A DNA stretch of 46,118 bases from an uncultured Fimbriimonas sp. Its GTDB lineage: Bacteria; Armatimonadota; Fimbriimonadia; Fimbriimonadales; Fimbriimonadaceae. Of this stretch, positions 32,808 to 40,732 are shown one piece after another. Positions within the stretch are counted from its first letter, which is position 1. The number at the start of each line of letters is the position of its first letter. The position numbers were made by a program, and so were the translations under genes. The notes below the pieces were generated by a model that worked only from the letters and a program-made list of their open reading frames with translations, made no database searches and was not told where the DNA came from. The stretch lies in assembly GCA_945952345.1 (NCBI GenBank), contig CAMFIS010000008.1, forward strand, positions 1 through 46,118. Reading direction: 5' to 3'.

Positions 32808-32842
32808 CTAGTGGCTAATGGCTCGTGGCTAGTGGCTAATGG
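32808..32842. repeat. heptamer array 2 between motA and motB
   Basis: Five heptamers in phase on the plus strand: CTAGTGG, CTAATGG, CTCGTGG, CTAGTGG, CTAATGG. On the minus strand they read as TAGCCAY-type units, so the array is inverted relative to array 1. It ends directly at the motA stop codon (32843-32845). Confidence 0.85.
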
Positions 32843-33700
32843 CTAGGCCGCCTTCTCCTTCACCGCATTCTCCATTTCAGTGAATCCGGGTCGGACGGTC
32901 GGTTCGATATTTCGACGAGCGAATTCGACACAGGTGATCGGAGCCTCGCCTCGAGCGAAGCTGAACAGGGCGTGGCGCATACAGTTCATGTACATGCCTT
33001 CACTCTGAAGCCGCAACTCCATTGCTTTGGACAACGGAGACAGTATGCCGTACGCGATAAGAATTCCCATAAACGTTCCGACAAGGGCTGCGGCAACGGA
33101 CTCACCGATCGCGGCCGCCTCGCCGCCGATCTTGCCCATCGTGATGATAACGCCAAGAACCGCCGCGACGATTCCGAATCCAGGCATCGCGTCCGAAGTC
33201 GTCTGAATTGCTTGTGCGGGCAGCATCGCATGATGATGGGCGACCTCAAGGTCGAGTTCCATCATCTCGCTTAAATCATGGGGGCCAACTGAGCCGGAAA
33301 GAATCACCTTCAGCGTATCGCAGAAGAAGTCTGACGCATGGTGGTTATTGATGAAGGTCGGATACTTCCCAAGGATCTCCGACTTCGCCGGTTCCTCGAT
33401 GTGCTTTTCCAACCCAAGCAAACCTTCCTTTCGGGCGACGTTGAAGAGTTGGTACATCATCTTCAACAAGTCGGTAAAAGCGTCCTTGGTATAAGGATCG
33501 GGCTTCATAATGCCCAGCGATCCTTGGATGGCGCCTTTCACGCCCGCCATTCCGTGGCCGGCCATCAGCGAACCGAATCCTGCACCAACGAGAATGATGA
33601 TCTCGTTGATCTGGATGAGCACGCTCATGTTGCCGTGGTGCATGATGTAGCCCACAATGACGGCAACAAGAACCACCACCACGCCGATTATCGTAAACAT
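32843..33700 (-). CDS. motA: MotA-type stator protein
   Basis: A 285-residue inner-membrane protein of the MotA/TolQ/ExbB family with four hydrophobic segments (two at about residues 1-50, two at about 165-220). Features include the GAGFGSLMAGHG region, the cytoplasmic loop, and the conserved DAMPGFGIVAAVLGVIITMGKIGG with the proline near the ion path. It works with MotB downstream. AGGG lies 7 nt before the ATG. The stop codon abuts heptamer array 2. Confidence 0.94.
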   Translation of the reverse strand: MFTIIGVVVVLVAVIVGYIMHHGNMSVLIQINEIIILVGAGFGSLMAGHGMAGVKGAIQGSLGIMKPDPYTKDAFTDLLKMMYQLFNVARKEGLLGLEKHIEEPAKSEILGKYPTFINNHHASDFFCDTLKVILSGSVGPHDLSEMMELDLEVAHHHAMLPAQAIQTTSDAMPGFGIVAAVLGVIITMGKIGGEAAAIGESVAAALVGTFMGILIAYGILSPLSKAMELRLQSEGMYMNCMRHALFSFARGEAPITCVEFARRNIEPTVRPGFTEMENAVKEKAA

Positions 33701-33733
33701 TTCGCCCTAAAACCCTCAGGACAGTTGTTCCAC

Positions 33734-33774
33734 CAGGTAGTGGAATTAACAGGTGGTGAAATTACCAGGTTCTC
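33734..33774. repeat. 16-bp direct repeat upstream of motA
   Basis: CAGGTAGTGGAATTAA (33734-33749) and CAGGTGGTGAAATTAC (33750-33765) are adjacent, followed by a partial third unit CAGGTTCTC. It lies in the motA upstream region and could bind a regulator. Confidence 0.55.
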
Positions 33775-33784
33775 AAAACAAAAG

Positions 33785-33819
33785 AACCCCACCCGAGGCT
33801 GCCCTCGGATGGGGTTTTT
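33785..33819 (-). terminator. terminator of the TlpA-like gene, possibly bidirectional
   Basis: AACCCC-AC-CCGAGG (33785-33798) pairs with CCTCGG-AT-GGGGTT (33803-33816), with a 4-nt loop. The minus strand continues with CTTTTGTTTTG; the plus strand has TTTTT. It lies 13 nt after the stop at 33832. Confidence 0.8.
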
Positions 33820-33831
33820 CCATGTTTTGAC

Positions 33832-34911
33832 TTAGTTGCCTTTCAGGAGTTTGGCAACTTCTTCGATCATCTTGCCAATCGCGTCCTTTCGGGTTGCGGG
33901 CTCGTAGGTATCGAGTGCGGCTTTCGCCTTTTCGACCCAAGGGCCAGCGGCATCTTTGTCACCGCTGGTGGCCAAGGCTCGAGCGTGGTAAGCGTAGATC
34001 AAAGCTGCGACCTTCGGATCGGCTGCGTTGGCGTACTTCTCCGAAATCTTGAGCATTCCTGCTTTGCTGTCACCCTTGAGGTTGGGAGCGAGCGCACCGG
34101 CCAGCGAGCACCAGGTAGCGCCTGGAATCGCGATCTTTGGCTCGTACTTCACGATGTTCTGATATACGAACTCAGGATTCGCTTGCAGACCCGCATTGAT
34201 GATGTCAAAGAAGCCCTGCATCTTGTTCTTGCTTCCATCGATGTAGGCATCTACAGCAGCTTGATCGCCAGCCTTGACTTGCATGGCGAGCTTGGCTCGG
34301 GCTTCATCGGCAGCTCTTTGGGCGGCCATGCCAGCATCAAACTTGGTCTTGAACGCTTGCAGGTCCCACGTGTGGTTGGAAACCTGAGTCAGCGGATCCT
34401 CCATGTTTGCCGGGTGGCCGATCCAGGCAATCTTGCCTTCGTCGTTCACGATGAAGGCGCAAGGAATTCCATTCTGCCCCGCAGGCGTCATCCAATTCTT
34501 ACCAATCGTGTCGTTCTGATCATCGAGCACGATGTTGTAGCGCATGTTCTTGTCGTTGTTCTTTACCCACTCGGAAACGCGCTTGGTGTGGACGTCGAAA
34601 TCCTCCTTAACCTTCGGGTCTTTGGTGCGACAGTCGTAGCAGTTGACGCTGACCACGTTCACTTTGTCTTTGAACTTTTCAGCCATCTCGCTCAGGTGAG
34701 GCATCTGTTGAATGCAGGGTCCACACCAGGTCGCCCAAAATTCGACGACGTAGGTCTTTCCTTTTTCAATCTTGCCGATCTTTTCGCCTTTCACGAAACC
34801 TGCAACTTTGAATTCGGGGGCATTATCGCCAATGGTTAAAATCTTGTCTGCGGCGGCAAAAGCTGAGATCGCCAACGCGGAAACAAGTGCAAATGCGGTC
34901 CGGATACGCAT
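33832..34911 (-). CDS. secreted TlpA-like thioredoxin-fold protein
   Basis: A 359-residue exported protein. A signal peptide (ALVSALAISAFAA-ADK) precedes a TlpA/ResA-type domain (about 25-185) with ATWCGPC (Cys 63 and 66) and the cis-Pro strand NGIPCAFIVNDEGKIAWIGHP. The C-terminal half (about 195-359) is Ala/Lys-rich and helical, resembling TPR-like repeats. It is probably a periplasmic disulfide reductase with a protein-binding tail. It is divergent from mutL. An AGGGA lies 4 nt before the ATG, within a TATGAT -10-like context. Confidence 0.88.
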   Translation of the reverse strand: MRIRTAFALVSALAISAFAAADKILTIGDNAPEFKVAGFVKGEKIGKIEKGKTYVVEFWATWCGPCIQQMPHLSEMAEKFKDKVNVVSVNCYDCRTKDPKVKEDFDVHTKRVSEWVKNNDKNMRYNIVLDDQNDTIGKNWMTPAGQNGIPCAFIVNDEGKIAWIGHPANMEDPLTQVSNHTWDLQAFKTKFDAGMAAQRAADEARAKLAMQVKAGDQAAVDAYIDGSKNKMQGFFDIINAGLQANPEFVYQNIVKYEPKIAIPGATWCSLAGALAPNLKGDSKAGMLKISEKYANAADPKVAALIYAYHARALATSGDKDAAGPWVEKAKAALDTYEPATRKDAIGKMIEEVAKLLKGN

Positions 34912-34983
34912 GATTCCCTATCATACGGTTTTCGAGAGCCAAAAGAGTCCTAAATGTTGGTTTTCACCGCCCGTTCTTTCACA

Positions 34984-36798
34984 ATGAAAGGTATTCAATC
35001 CCTTTCTCATTCTCGCATTCAGCTTCTCGACTCGCACACGATTAACCAGATCGCGGCGGGCGAAGTGGTGGAGCGCCCGGCTGCCGTCGTAAAGGAGCTG
35101 GTCGAGAACGCCATCGACGCGGGCGCGACCCGAATAGATGTTGAACTCGAGAGCGCAGGGCGAGATCTCATCCGCGTGAGCGATAACGGTAGCGGGATGA
35201 CGCCCGAGGAAGCTCGTCTCTGTTTGGAGAGGCATGCAACCTCGAAGATTCGTGGCTTGGACGACTTGAACGAAGTGATGTCGCTCGGCTTTCGAGGTGA
35301 GGCGATTCCGTCGATTGGCTCGGTTTCACGGATGACGATTTCCACCGCACCGGCCGACGGCATGCGTACGGTTGTTCGGGTTGAGGGCGGACAGATTCTG
35401 CCCGAAACCGCGGAGGCTGGTCCTCAAGGAACCACAATTCGGGTTGAAGACCTTTTTTACAACACACCAGTTCGGCTGAAGTTCCTCAAGAGCGACACGA
35501 CCGAAGTCGGGCAAGCGGTTGACTTCGTGATGAAGTATGCGTTAGCGTATCCTTCCGTGGCGTTTGGGCTCACCCATAACGGGCAGAGGGTATTGCAGAC
35601 CTCGGGAAGTGGCGATCAATTGGAGGCGATCTCGGACATTTGGGGTCGAGACACGGCTCGGTCATTGGTGCCGGTTGATTCTCGACTCGGTGGGATTCGG
35701 ATCGTCGGGTTCGTCTCGCCACCGCACGTCACCAAGCCCAACCGTAATCTGCAATATCTCTATGTCAACGGACGCCCAATGAAGAGTCGGACGCTGACGA
35801 TTGCTTTGGACCAAGCGTTTCGCGATCTCACTCCCGAGCGCCGCTTCCCTTTGGTTGCTTTGAACATCGAGATCGAGCCGTCGCGGATCGACGTCAATGT
35901 CTCGCCCACGAAGAGCGAGGTTCGGTTTCAGCAGGAAGGGATCGCGTTCGAAGGCTTGCGAGTCTGTATTCGGGAAGCTTTGCTCGCGCACGGCATGATG
36001 CCCAGCGCAGCGCAGATCGCAATGGCGAACCAGGCTTTGCGTCAAGCTCAGGCCCCAACCGATTGGTCGATCTACGCGCAATCTCCTCTGCCGACCCAGG
36101 CGGTGACGCCCTTGGAGCAAGTGCCGACCATTTCCGATCTTGGCGTGAATTCTTCCCAGCTGGATCCATTCTTTGTCGCTCCGAAAATCGCCAACGAGGC
36201 GATGCCCTATATTCAGCTTCTCGACGATCTTCGCATTATTGGGCAGGCAATGAAGACTTTCATCATCGCCGAGACCAAACATGGCTTGGTCATCGTAGAT
36301 CAGCACGTGGCGCACGAGCGGATTCTTTATGAATATCTTTGTGGTCTCAAGCGATCGACGCTGATTGAGAAGCAGAGTTTGTTAATGCCACAGACGCTGC
36401 ATCTCGATCGTCGAGCGGCTTTGCTTCTCGAAGAAAAGTTGGAGGAGATTCGCTCGGTTGGGTTTGACTTAGAGTCCTTTGGCGGCGATGCATATGTTGT
36501 TCGCTCGATACCCGCCGCGCTGCGGGGCAAGGATCCGATCAAGTATCTCAAGGACCTCATCGACGAACTGGTGGAGTCTTCGGTGACGCGCAAACTGGTT
36601 CCAACCCGCGAGCAGATTTGGATTATGTCGTCGTGCAAGATGGCGGTGAAGGCGGGCGATCCGCTGAGTCACGCGGAAATGGAGAAGTTGATGGTGGACT
36701 TGGCGACGACGGAGAATCCGTACCATTGTCCGCATGGCCGCCCGATCACGGCGACGCTGACACACGATGACTTGCTGAGGTTGTTTAAGCGGATCTAG
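34984..36798 (+). CDS. mutL: DNA mismatch repair protein MutL
   Basis: A 604-residue GHKL ATPase. The N-terminal motifs are INQIAAGEVVERPAAVVKEL, ENAIDAGAT, DNGSGM and SLGFRGEAIPSI. The transducer domain ends in RIDVNVSPTKSEVRF. The C-terminal dimerisation/endonuclease domain has DQHVAHERILYE and CPHGRP, so it keeps the metal-binding endonuclease motifs of organisms without MutH. The ATG at 34984 is preferred; a TTG at 34954 would add 10 non-conserved residues. mutS is not in the window. Confidence 0.96.
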   Translation: MKGIQSLSHSRIQLLDSHTINQIAAGEVVERPAAVVKELVENAIDAGATRIDVELESAGRDLIRVSDNGSGMTPEEARLCLERHATSKIRGLDDLNEVMSLGFRGEAIPSIGSVSRMTISTAPADGMRTVVRVEGGQILPETAEAGPQGTTIRVEDLFYNTPVRLKFLKSDTTEVGQAVDFVMKYALAYPSVAFGLTHNGQRVLQTSGSGDQLEAISDIWGRDTARSLVPVDSRLGGIRIVGFVSPPHVTKPNRNLQYLYVNGRPMKSRTLTIALDQAFRDLTPERRFPLVALNIEIEPSRIDVNVSPTKSEVRFQQEGIAFEGLRVCIREALLAHGMMPSAAQIAMANQALRQAQAPTDWSIYAQSPLPTQAVTPLEQVPTISDLGVNSSQLDPFFVAPKIANEAMPYIQLLDDLRIIGQAMKTFIIAETKHGLVIVDQHVAHERILYEYLCGLKRSTLIEKQSLLMPQTLHLDRRAALLLEEKLEEIRSVGFDLESFGGDAYVVRSIPAALRGKDPIKYLKDLIDELVESSVTRKLVPTREQIWIMSSCKMAVKAGDPLSHAEMEKLMVDLATTENPYHCPHGRPITATLTHDDLLRLFKRI

Positions 36799-36828
36799 TT
36801 GGCATATTAACAAAAAATGTCATAAACT
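36799..36828 (+). promoter_or_regulatory. promoter of parDE
   Basis: -35 TTGGCA (36799-36804), an 18-nt spacer and -10 TAAACT (36823-36828) end 7 nt before the parD ATG. There is no Shine-Dalgarno, so the transcript is probably leaderless. The promoter starts directly at the mutL stop. Confidence 0.7.
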
Positions 36829-36835
36829 GTTATTC

Positions 36836-37069
36836 ATGAACGTTTCGCTTACGCCGGAACTCGACAAGTTTGTCGCGTCCAAGGTCGACTCAGGAGAATA
36901 TGCCACGGCATCGGAGGTCGTTCGGGATGGCCTGAGGATGCTGAAGGCAGCTGAAGATGCTCGTCAAGCAAAACTGGAAGCGCTTCGCGAGGAGATTCGA
37001 AAAGGGATGGAAGGTCCGTATCACGACCTTGAGGAAGTCCTTCGTGAGCTGAAGGCAAAGTACGAATGA
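36836..37069 (+). CDS. parD: ParD-type antitoxin (ribbon-helix-helix)
   Basis: A 77-residue antitoxin of a type II toxin-antitoxin pair. The N-terminal ribbon-helix-helix MNVSLTPELDKFVASKVDSG, then YATASEVVRDGLRML, forms the DNA-binding dimer. The charged C-terminal helix (about 45-77) would wrap the toxin. The 3' end overlaps the toxin start by 4 nt (ATGA). The pair is inserted between mutL and ruvC. It is expected to repress its own promoter at 36799-36828. Confidence 0.92.
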   Translation: MNVSLTPELDKFVASKVDSGEYATASEVVRDGLRMLKAAEDARQAKLEALREEIRKGMEGPYHDLEEVLRELKAKYE

Positions 37070-37356
37070 AGGCGCGCATATCTGATCGCGCAAAGATCGA
37101 CATCCTCGATATTCATGACTACATTGCTGCCGGCAGCAAGCGATATGCAAAAGAAACTCTCGCCAAATTCACGGCTAAATTCATGATCATTCGAAGTCAC
37201 CCTCTGTCAGGTACTCCGTGTGACGAACTTAGCAAGGGTCTGAGAAGCTACCCTGTTGGTTCTTACATTATTTTTTACCGCGTAGAAGACGAGATCGTTA
37301 TCGAGAGGATTATTCATTCGTCAAAGGACATTGATTCAATCATGGGGTCGAATTAA
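37066..37356 (+). CDS. parE: ParE-type toxin (RelE/ParE superfamily)
   Basis: A 96-residue toxin. Features: RISDRAKIDILDIHDYIA, then a helix, SHPLSGTPCDEL, GLRSYPVGSYIIFYRVEDEIVIERIIHSSKD. This is the compact RelE/ParE fold; ParE toxins of this type poison DNA gyrase. It overlaps the antitoxin by 4 nt, and its stop TAA directly abuts the ruvC ATG, so ruvC may be translated from the toxin-antitoxin transcript. Confidence 0.93.
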   Translation: MKARISDRAKIDILDIHDYIAAGSKRYAKETLAKFTAKFMIIRSHPLSGTPCDELSKGLRSYPVGSYIIFYRVEDEIVIERIIHSSKDIDSIMGSN

Positions 37357-37833
37357 ATGCTGACACTCGGAATCGATCCTGGTCTTGAACGCGTAGGCTA
37401 CGGCGTGGTCCGCAAAGTCGGCTCGAAGATCGAGTGCCTCGACTACGGCCTGATCAAGACGCCGAAGATCCTCATTCCCGAGCGGTTGAAGATTATTCAC
37501 GACGGCGTGGTCGAGCTCATCGCCAAGCACCAGCCCGATGCCCTCGTCACCGAGCGTCTGCTATTTACCAAGAACGTCACGACGGGCATGGACGTCGCCA
37601 AGGCTCTCGGAACAATTTTGCTTGCCGCCGCCGATACGGGCATTCAGTGGACGGAATACTCGCCGCCCGAAGTTAAGCAAGCGGTGGTCGGAACCGGCGC
37701 GGCGGATAAGAAGCAGGTGACGTTTATGGTTCGGCGATTGTTGGCTCTCAAAGAAGACCCGAAGCCAGACGACGTAGCCGACGCATTGGCGATCGCGATT
37801 TGCCACTGCTTCCGCGCCAACTTCCCGAAGTGA
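37357..37833 (+). CDS. ruvC: Holliday junction resolvase RuvC
   Basis: A 158-residue crossover junction endodeoxyribonuclease. Catalytic acidic residues are in LGIDPGLERVGYG (Asp 6), VTERLLF (Glu), and the C-terminal KPDDVADALAIAICH (two Asp). It resolves four-way junctions in recombination. The ATG follows the parE stop with no gap and there is no clear Shine-Dalgarno, so it depends on upstream translation or a start not visible here. ruvA and ruvB are not adjacent. Confidence 0.95.
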   Translation: MLTLGIDPGLERVGYGVVRKVGSKIECLDYGLIKTPKILIPERLKIIHDGVVELIAKHQPDALVTERLLFTKNVTTGMDVAKALGTILLAAADTGIQWTEYSPPEVKQAVVGTGAADKKQVTFMVRRLLALKEDPKPDDVADALAIAICHCFRANFPK

Positions 37834-37837
37834 TTCT

Positions 37838-37893
37838 GGGGGCGTGGCCATCTTGGCCGCGATTATCTACGCGGGCTGGAAGCCCACGCCCCC
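37838..37893. repeat. dispersed two-hairpin palindromic element, copy 2
   Basis: An outer stem GGGGGC (37838-37843)/GCCCCC (37888-37893) encloses hairpin 1 (GTGGCC/GGCCGC, 37844-37860), a 10-nt linker, and hairpin 2 (GGGCT/AGCCC, 37873-37885, loop GGA). Hairpin 2 is identical to that of the element at 9075 while arm 1 differs. It fills the gap between convergent ruvC and gapN and may act as a two-way terminator. Confidence 0.8.
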
Positions 37894-37898
37894 AAGGG

Positions 37899-39518
37899 CT
37901 AAAACAGAAAATCTGTCGTCAAGAAGTTGCTGCTTCTCGCGGCCAGAATCGAGTTCACCAAGTCGCGATTCGCTTCCGAATAATCCGTCGCCACCAGTGT
38001 CCGAATCGAGAAGCGCTTCAGCGCATCCGAGACCGACAGCGTCCCTTCTGCCGACGCCTTTCGACCCGTGAACGGGAAGGTGTCCGGGCCGCGCTGGCAC
38101 TGAACGTTTAGGTTTACACGCGAAACTTGGTTCACCATCGCGTCGATGAGCGGCCCCATCACCTTCGGATCGTATCCAAACAAGGAAACCTGCTGGCCAA
38201 ACTGGGTCGCCGTTGCGTACTCCATCACTTCCGAAATGTCCTCGTAGGCTCGAATCGGGATGATCGGACCGAACTGTTCCACTTCGTGAAGCTGCATTTC
38301 CGGAGTCACCGGATACACGATCGCGGGCTTCATGAAGTTCTCGATCACTTCCCCACCGCCGGGGTTCATGACCTTCGCGCCCATCGAGGTCGCTTCGTCG
38401 ATTAGACTTCGGAGCCACGTCGCTGCTTTCAGATCCGCCAGAGGCGTGAGCATCACGCCCGGTCGCCAGGGCAAACCGGCGGGCAATGCGTCGACCGCCT
38501 TAGAAAGCTCCTCGATGACCTCATCCACACGTGACTTGTGAACAAACAGAATCTTCAATGCCGTACACCGCTGGCCGTTGAAGCCAAGCGTCCCTGCGAT
38601 CAACTGCGGGATCGTCACCTTCATATCCGCATCTGGCAGCACAACCGCGAGATTTTTCGCATCCAACGAAAGGATTGACTTCAAGCGGTGGGGTTTTGGG
38701 TGGTACGTCTTGAGCTGGTCCGCCGTCTTCGAGGAGCCAATGAACGCGAGCAGTTCGATGCCACCCTCTTGCAGAATCGGCGGGATGATTTCGTTTCCGC
38801 GGCCATTGATAATGTTCACGACACCAGCTGGGAAAGAATCGCGAAAAGCCTCGAGCAAGGGCGTGTTCAGCAGCTGCCCAAAACGCGGAAGTTTCGAGAT
38901 CACCGGGTTGCCCATGATGATCGCCGGGAGGAGCGTGGTGAACGTCTCGTTGAGCGGATAATTATAAGGTCCCATGCATAAAGTTGGACCAAACGGCGAA
39001 CGGCGGATCTGAGCAAGGAAGCCTTTCTCTACGCTAAACCCGGAGTTGCGGCGATCCAAATCCTTCAGGGCTTGGATGGTGTCCTCGATGTATTGAACGG
39101 TACGATCGAATTCTTTTTGGGCGTCCGGCAGGTTCTTACCGATCTCCCACATGATGAGCTCGACGACAGTTTCGCGAACCGCCTTCATGCGAGCGACGAA
39201 CCCTTCCACCGCTTCGATGCGGGCAGGAACGGTCATGGAGGGCCATTTGCCTTGGCCGTTGTTCCACGCGGACTTGGCCGCTTTCAAAGCGTCTAAAGCT
39301 TCGTTCGCGTCGAGCACGGGAGCGTGCCCCAGCTTGGGGCGGACAATGCCCCCATTCCAGTCGAAGAAGAGGCAGGATTGAACTTCGTTGGTCTGCCCTG
39401 ACCACTCACGAATCTCTCCGCCAATGAGATAAGTATTCCCTTTGACGACTTCTGGGACGGCACGGCCGTCGGATTGCCAGTTCAAAGGGTCGGTGGCGGG
39501 AATTGTTGCGGTAGCCAT
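37899..39518 (-). CDS. gapN: NADP-dependent glyceraldehyde-3-phosphate dehydrogenase (non-phosphorylating, ALDH superfamily)
   Basis: A 539-residue aldehyde dehydrogenase-fold enzyme. The Rossmann region is GPYNYPLNETFTTLLPAI. The catalytic Cys is in FNGQRCTALK. The C-terminal CQRGPDTFPFTGRKASAEGT, then VSDALKRFSIRT, is characteristic of one GapN subfamily. It oxidises glyceraldehyde 3-phosphate directly to 3-phosphoglycerate, making NADPH. The segment LSLDAKN lies where ALDHs usually have a Glu (LELGGK), so the general base may be the Asp. ATG 39518 is preferred over GTG 39527. Confidence 0.88.
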   Translation of the reverse strand: MATATIPATDPLNWQSDGRAVPEVVKGNTYLIGGEIREWSGQTNEVQSCLFFDWNGGIVRPKLGHAPVLDANEALDALKAAKSAWNNGQGKWPSMTVPARIEAVEGFVARMKAVRETVVELIMWEIGKNLPDAQKEFDRTVQYIEDTIQALKDLDRRNSGFSVEKGFLAQIRRSPFGPTLCMGPYNYPLNETFTTLLPAIIMGNPVISKLPRFGQLLNTPLLEAFRDSFPAGVVNIINGRGNEIIPPILQEGGIELLAFIGSSKTADQLKTYHPKPHRLKSILSLDAKNLAVVLPDADMKVTIPQLIAGTLGFNGQRCTALKILFVHKSRVDEVIEELSKAVDALPAGLPWRPGVMLTPLADLKAATWLRSLIDEATSMGAKVMNPGGGEVIENFMKPAIVYPVTPEMQLHEVEQFGPIIPIRAYEDISEVMEYATATQFGQQVSLFGYDPKVMGPLIDAMVNQVSRVNLNVQCQRGPDTFPFTGRKASAEGTLSVSDALKRFSIRTLVATDYSEANRDLVNSILAARSSNFLTTDFLF

Positions 39519-39568
39519 AAGTTGCACTTATAGTTTGCCCCAACTCGCCGCCACCAGCGGCTCAAGTC

Positions 39569-40660
39569 CTAAAACTTAAGCTGAACGCGGAAGGTAATCG
39601 TTCGGTACGACCGCTGACCGGCCGCATTGTTCGGGTTCTTGTTCCAGTCGGTTCCAAGCGTAACCCTTAGATTTGAAGCAAGCTCCTTCGCGAACGCCAA
39701 TCCGTACAGAGTTTGCAGATCGCCCGAGACGTCGGTGTTGCGGTCGAACATTTCGTATCGCCCGATGAACGTATCCGTGGGGGTGAAGTGATAGTCGATA
39801 TTGACGTGGCCACCCGATGTCGGATTCGCGCCTGCGGCTGCGGCCAACGGCACTCGGTCTTTACCGATCATGTACTCAGATCGCACGTCGAGCTTGGAAT
39901 TCTCTGGGTGCCATCGAAGATCGGCATAGAAGAAGCGTCGATCCGTCGATGCCAGGTTGACGGCGCCGGATACGTAAGATGGTCGCTTGCCTGCCATTCC
40001 CGAGAGTCCGCCTTCGAACGCGCCGTGTTTCATACGCACACCACCGACCGGGAGCACTTCACCCTTGGTGGTCTGGTCGACCTGTTCCGGGTCGTTCACC
40101 GTCAGCGAATCGAACGCGCCGACGAACCAATAGTTACTGGCGTCGCCATTCTGGTACAGGAATCCTTTTCCGGCCTCCGAGTTGAAGAAGGTCTGCTCGT
40201 ATACAGACCGCTCGAGCCAAAGCATGTTGGCGGTCGAGTAGTTGATCTCATATCCGAGGGGCATGTTCTGCGCACCAATCATAAAGGTTGGACCGGATAC
40301 TTCCTTGGTTCCGTTCGGCCGGTACTGCACATAGGCATCACGAACCTGGGCCGTCGTTTGGTTGCTGCCGCTGGCAAATTCAACCATCAACTTGGCCGTC
40401 GTCTTCTCGTCGCCGACGTAGTTGTAGATAAGCCTTGCCCGGCGAGTTCGGAAGAATCCTGAATTCTTGGTGGCTTGATCCGTGCCGAAGAACTGCTCCT
40501 GCAGAAGACCACCGACAGTGCCGTAGTTCTTGGTTGGAGCACTGGACTGGACCGGCATGTTCCGTGGAACTTCAAACTTGGCAGGCTCGAAAATAGTGTC
40601 CGAGGCAAAACCGACGCATACAAGGCTCAAGGCCGCTAGAGAGAACAATCCCCGCTTCAT
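39569..40660 (-). CDS. outer membrane porin (phosphate-selective porin O/P-like)
   Basis: A 363-residue exported beta-barrel. A signal peptide (MKRGLFSLAALSLVCVGFA-SDT) is followed by alternating strand patterns such as FFRTRRARLIYNYVGDEK and AKLMVEFASGS, and a C-terminal strand ending in aromatic Phe (ITFRVQLKF), as outer-membrane barrels require. The RRARL segment and overall layout resemble porin O/P. ATG 40660 starts the signal peptide; the 20 further codons upstream are rejected. It is divergent from hslU with a palindrome between. It shows that the host has an outer membrane. Confidence 0.82.
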   Translation of the reverse strand: MKRGLFSLAALSLVCVGFASDTIFEPAKFEVPRNMPVQSSAPTKNYGTVGGLLQEQFFGTDQATKNSGFFRTRRARLIYNYVGDEKTTAKLMVEFASGSNQTTAQVRDAYVQYRPNGTKEVSGPTFMIGAQNMPLGYEINYSTANMLWLERSVYEQTFFNSEAGKGFLYQNGDASNYWFVGAFDSLTVNDPEQVDQTTKGEVLPVGGVRMKHGAFEGGLSGMAGKRPSYVSGAVNLASTDRRFFYADLRWHPENSKLDVRSEYMIGKDRVPLAAAAGANPTSGGHVNIDYHFTPTDTFIGRYEMFDRNTDVSGDLQTLYGLAFAKELASNLRVTLGTDWNKNPNNAAGQRSYRTITFRVQLKF

Positions 40661-40686
40661 TGAGATGGGATCGTACCGATATATTA

Positions 40687-40701
40687 TTAACAGACTGTTA
40701 A
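40687..40701. promoter_or_regulatory. palindrome between porin and hslU
   Basis: TTAACAGACTGTTAA: 7-bp half-sites around one base, followed by a third half-site (TGTTAA at 40705-40710). It overlaps the -35 region proposed for hslU and lies about 27 bp upstream of the porin start; a likely operator. Confidence 0.5.
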
Positions 40702-40721
40702 CTTTGTTAATAACGTTCACT

Positions 40722-40727
40722 TAATCT
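40722..40727 (+). promoter_or_regulatory. -10 box TAATCT of hslU
   Basis: TAATCT ends 5 nt before the ATG at 40733. TTAACT at 40698-40703 with an 18-nt spacer could be the -35. Confidence 0.4.
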
Positions 40728-40732
40728 ACAAA

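Noticed and set aside
32740-32842. CRISPR array
   Set aside because: The units are 7 bp with no spacers; these are short tandem repeats.
40687-40710. PhoP/PhoB box before the porin
   Set aside because: The TTAACA units are spaced 9 bp, not the 11 bp expected, and they are inverted as well as direct; a generic operator is the safer reading.
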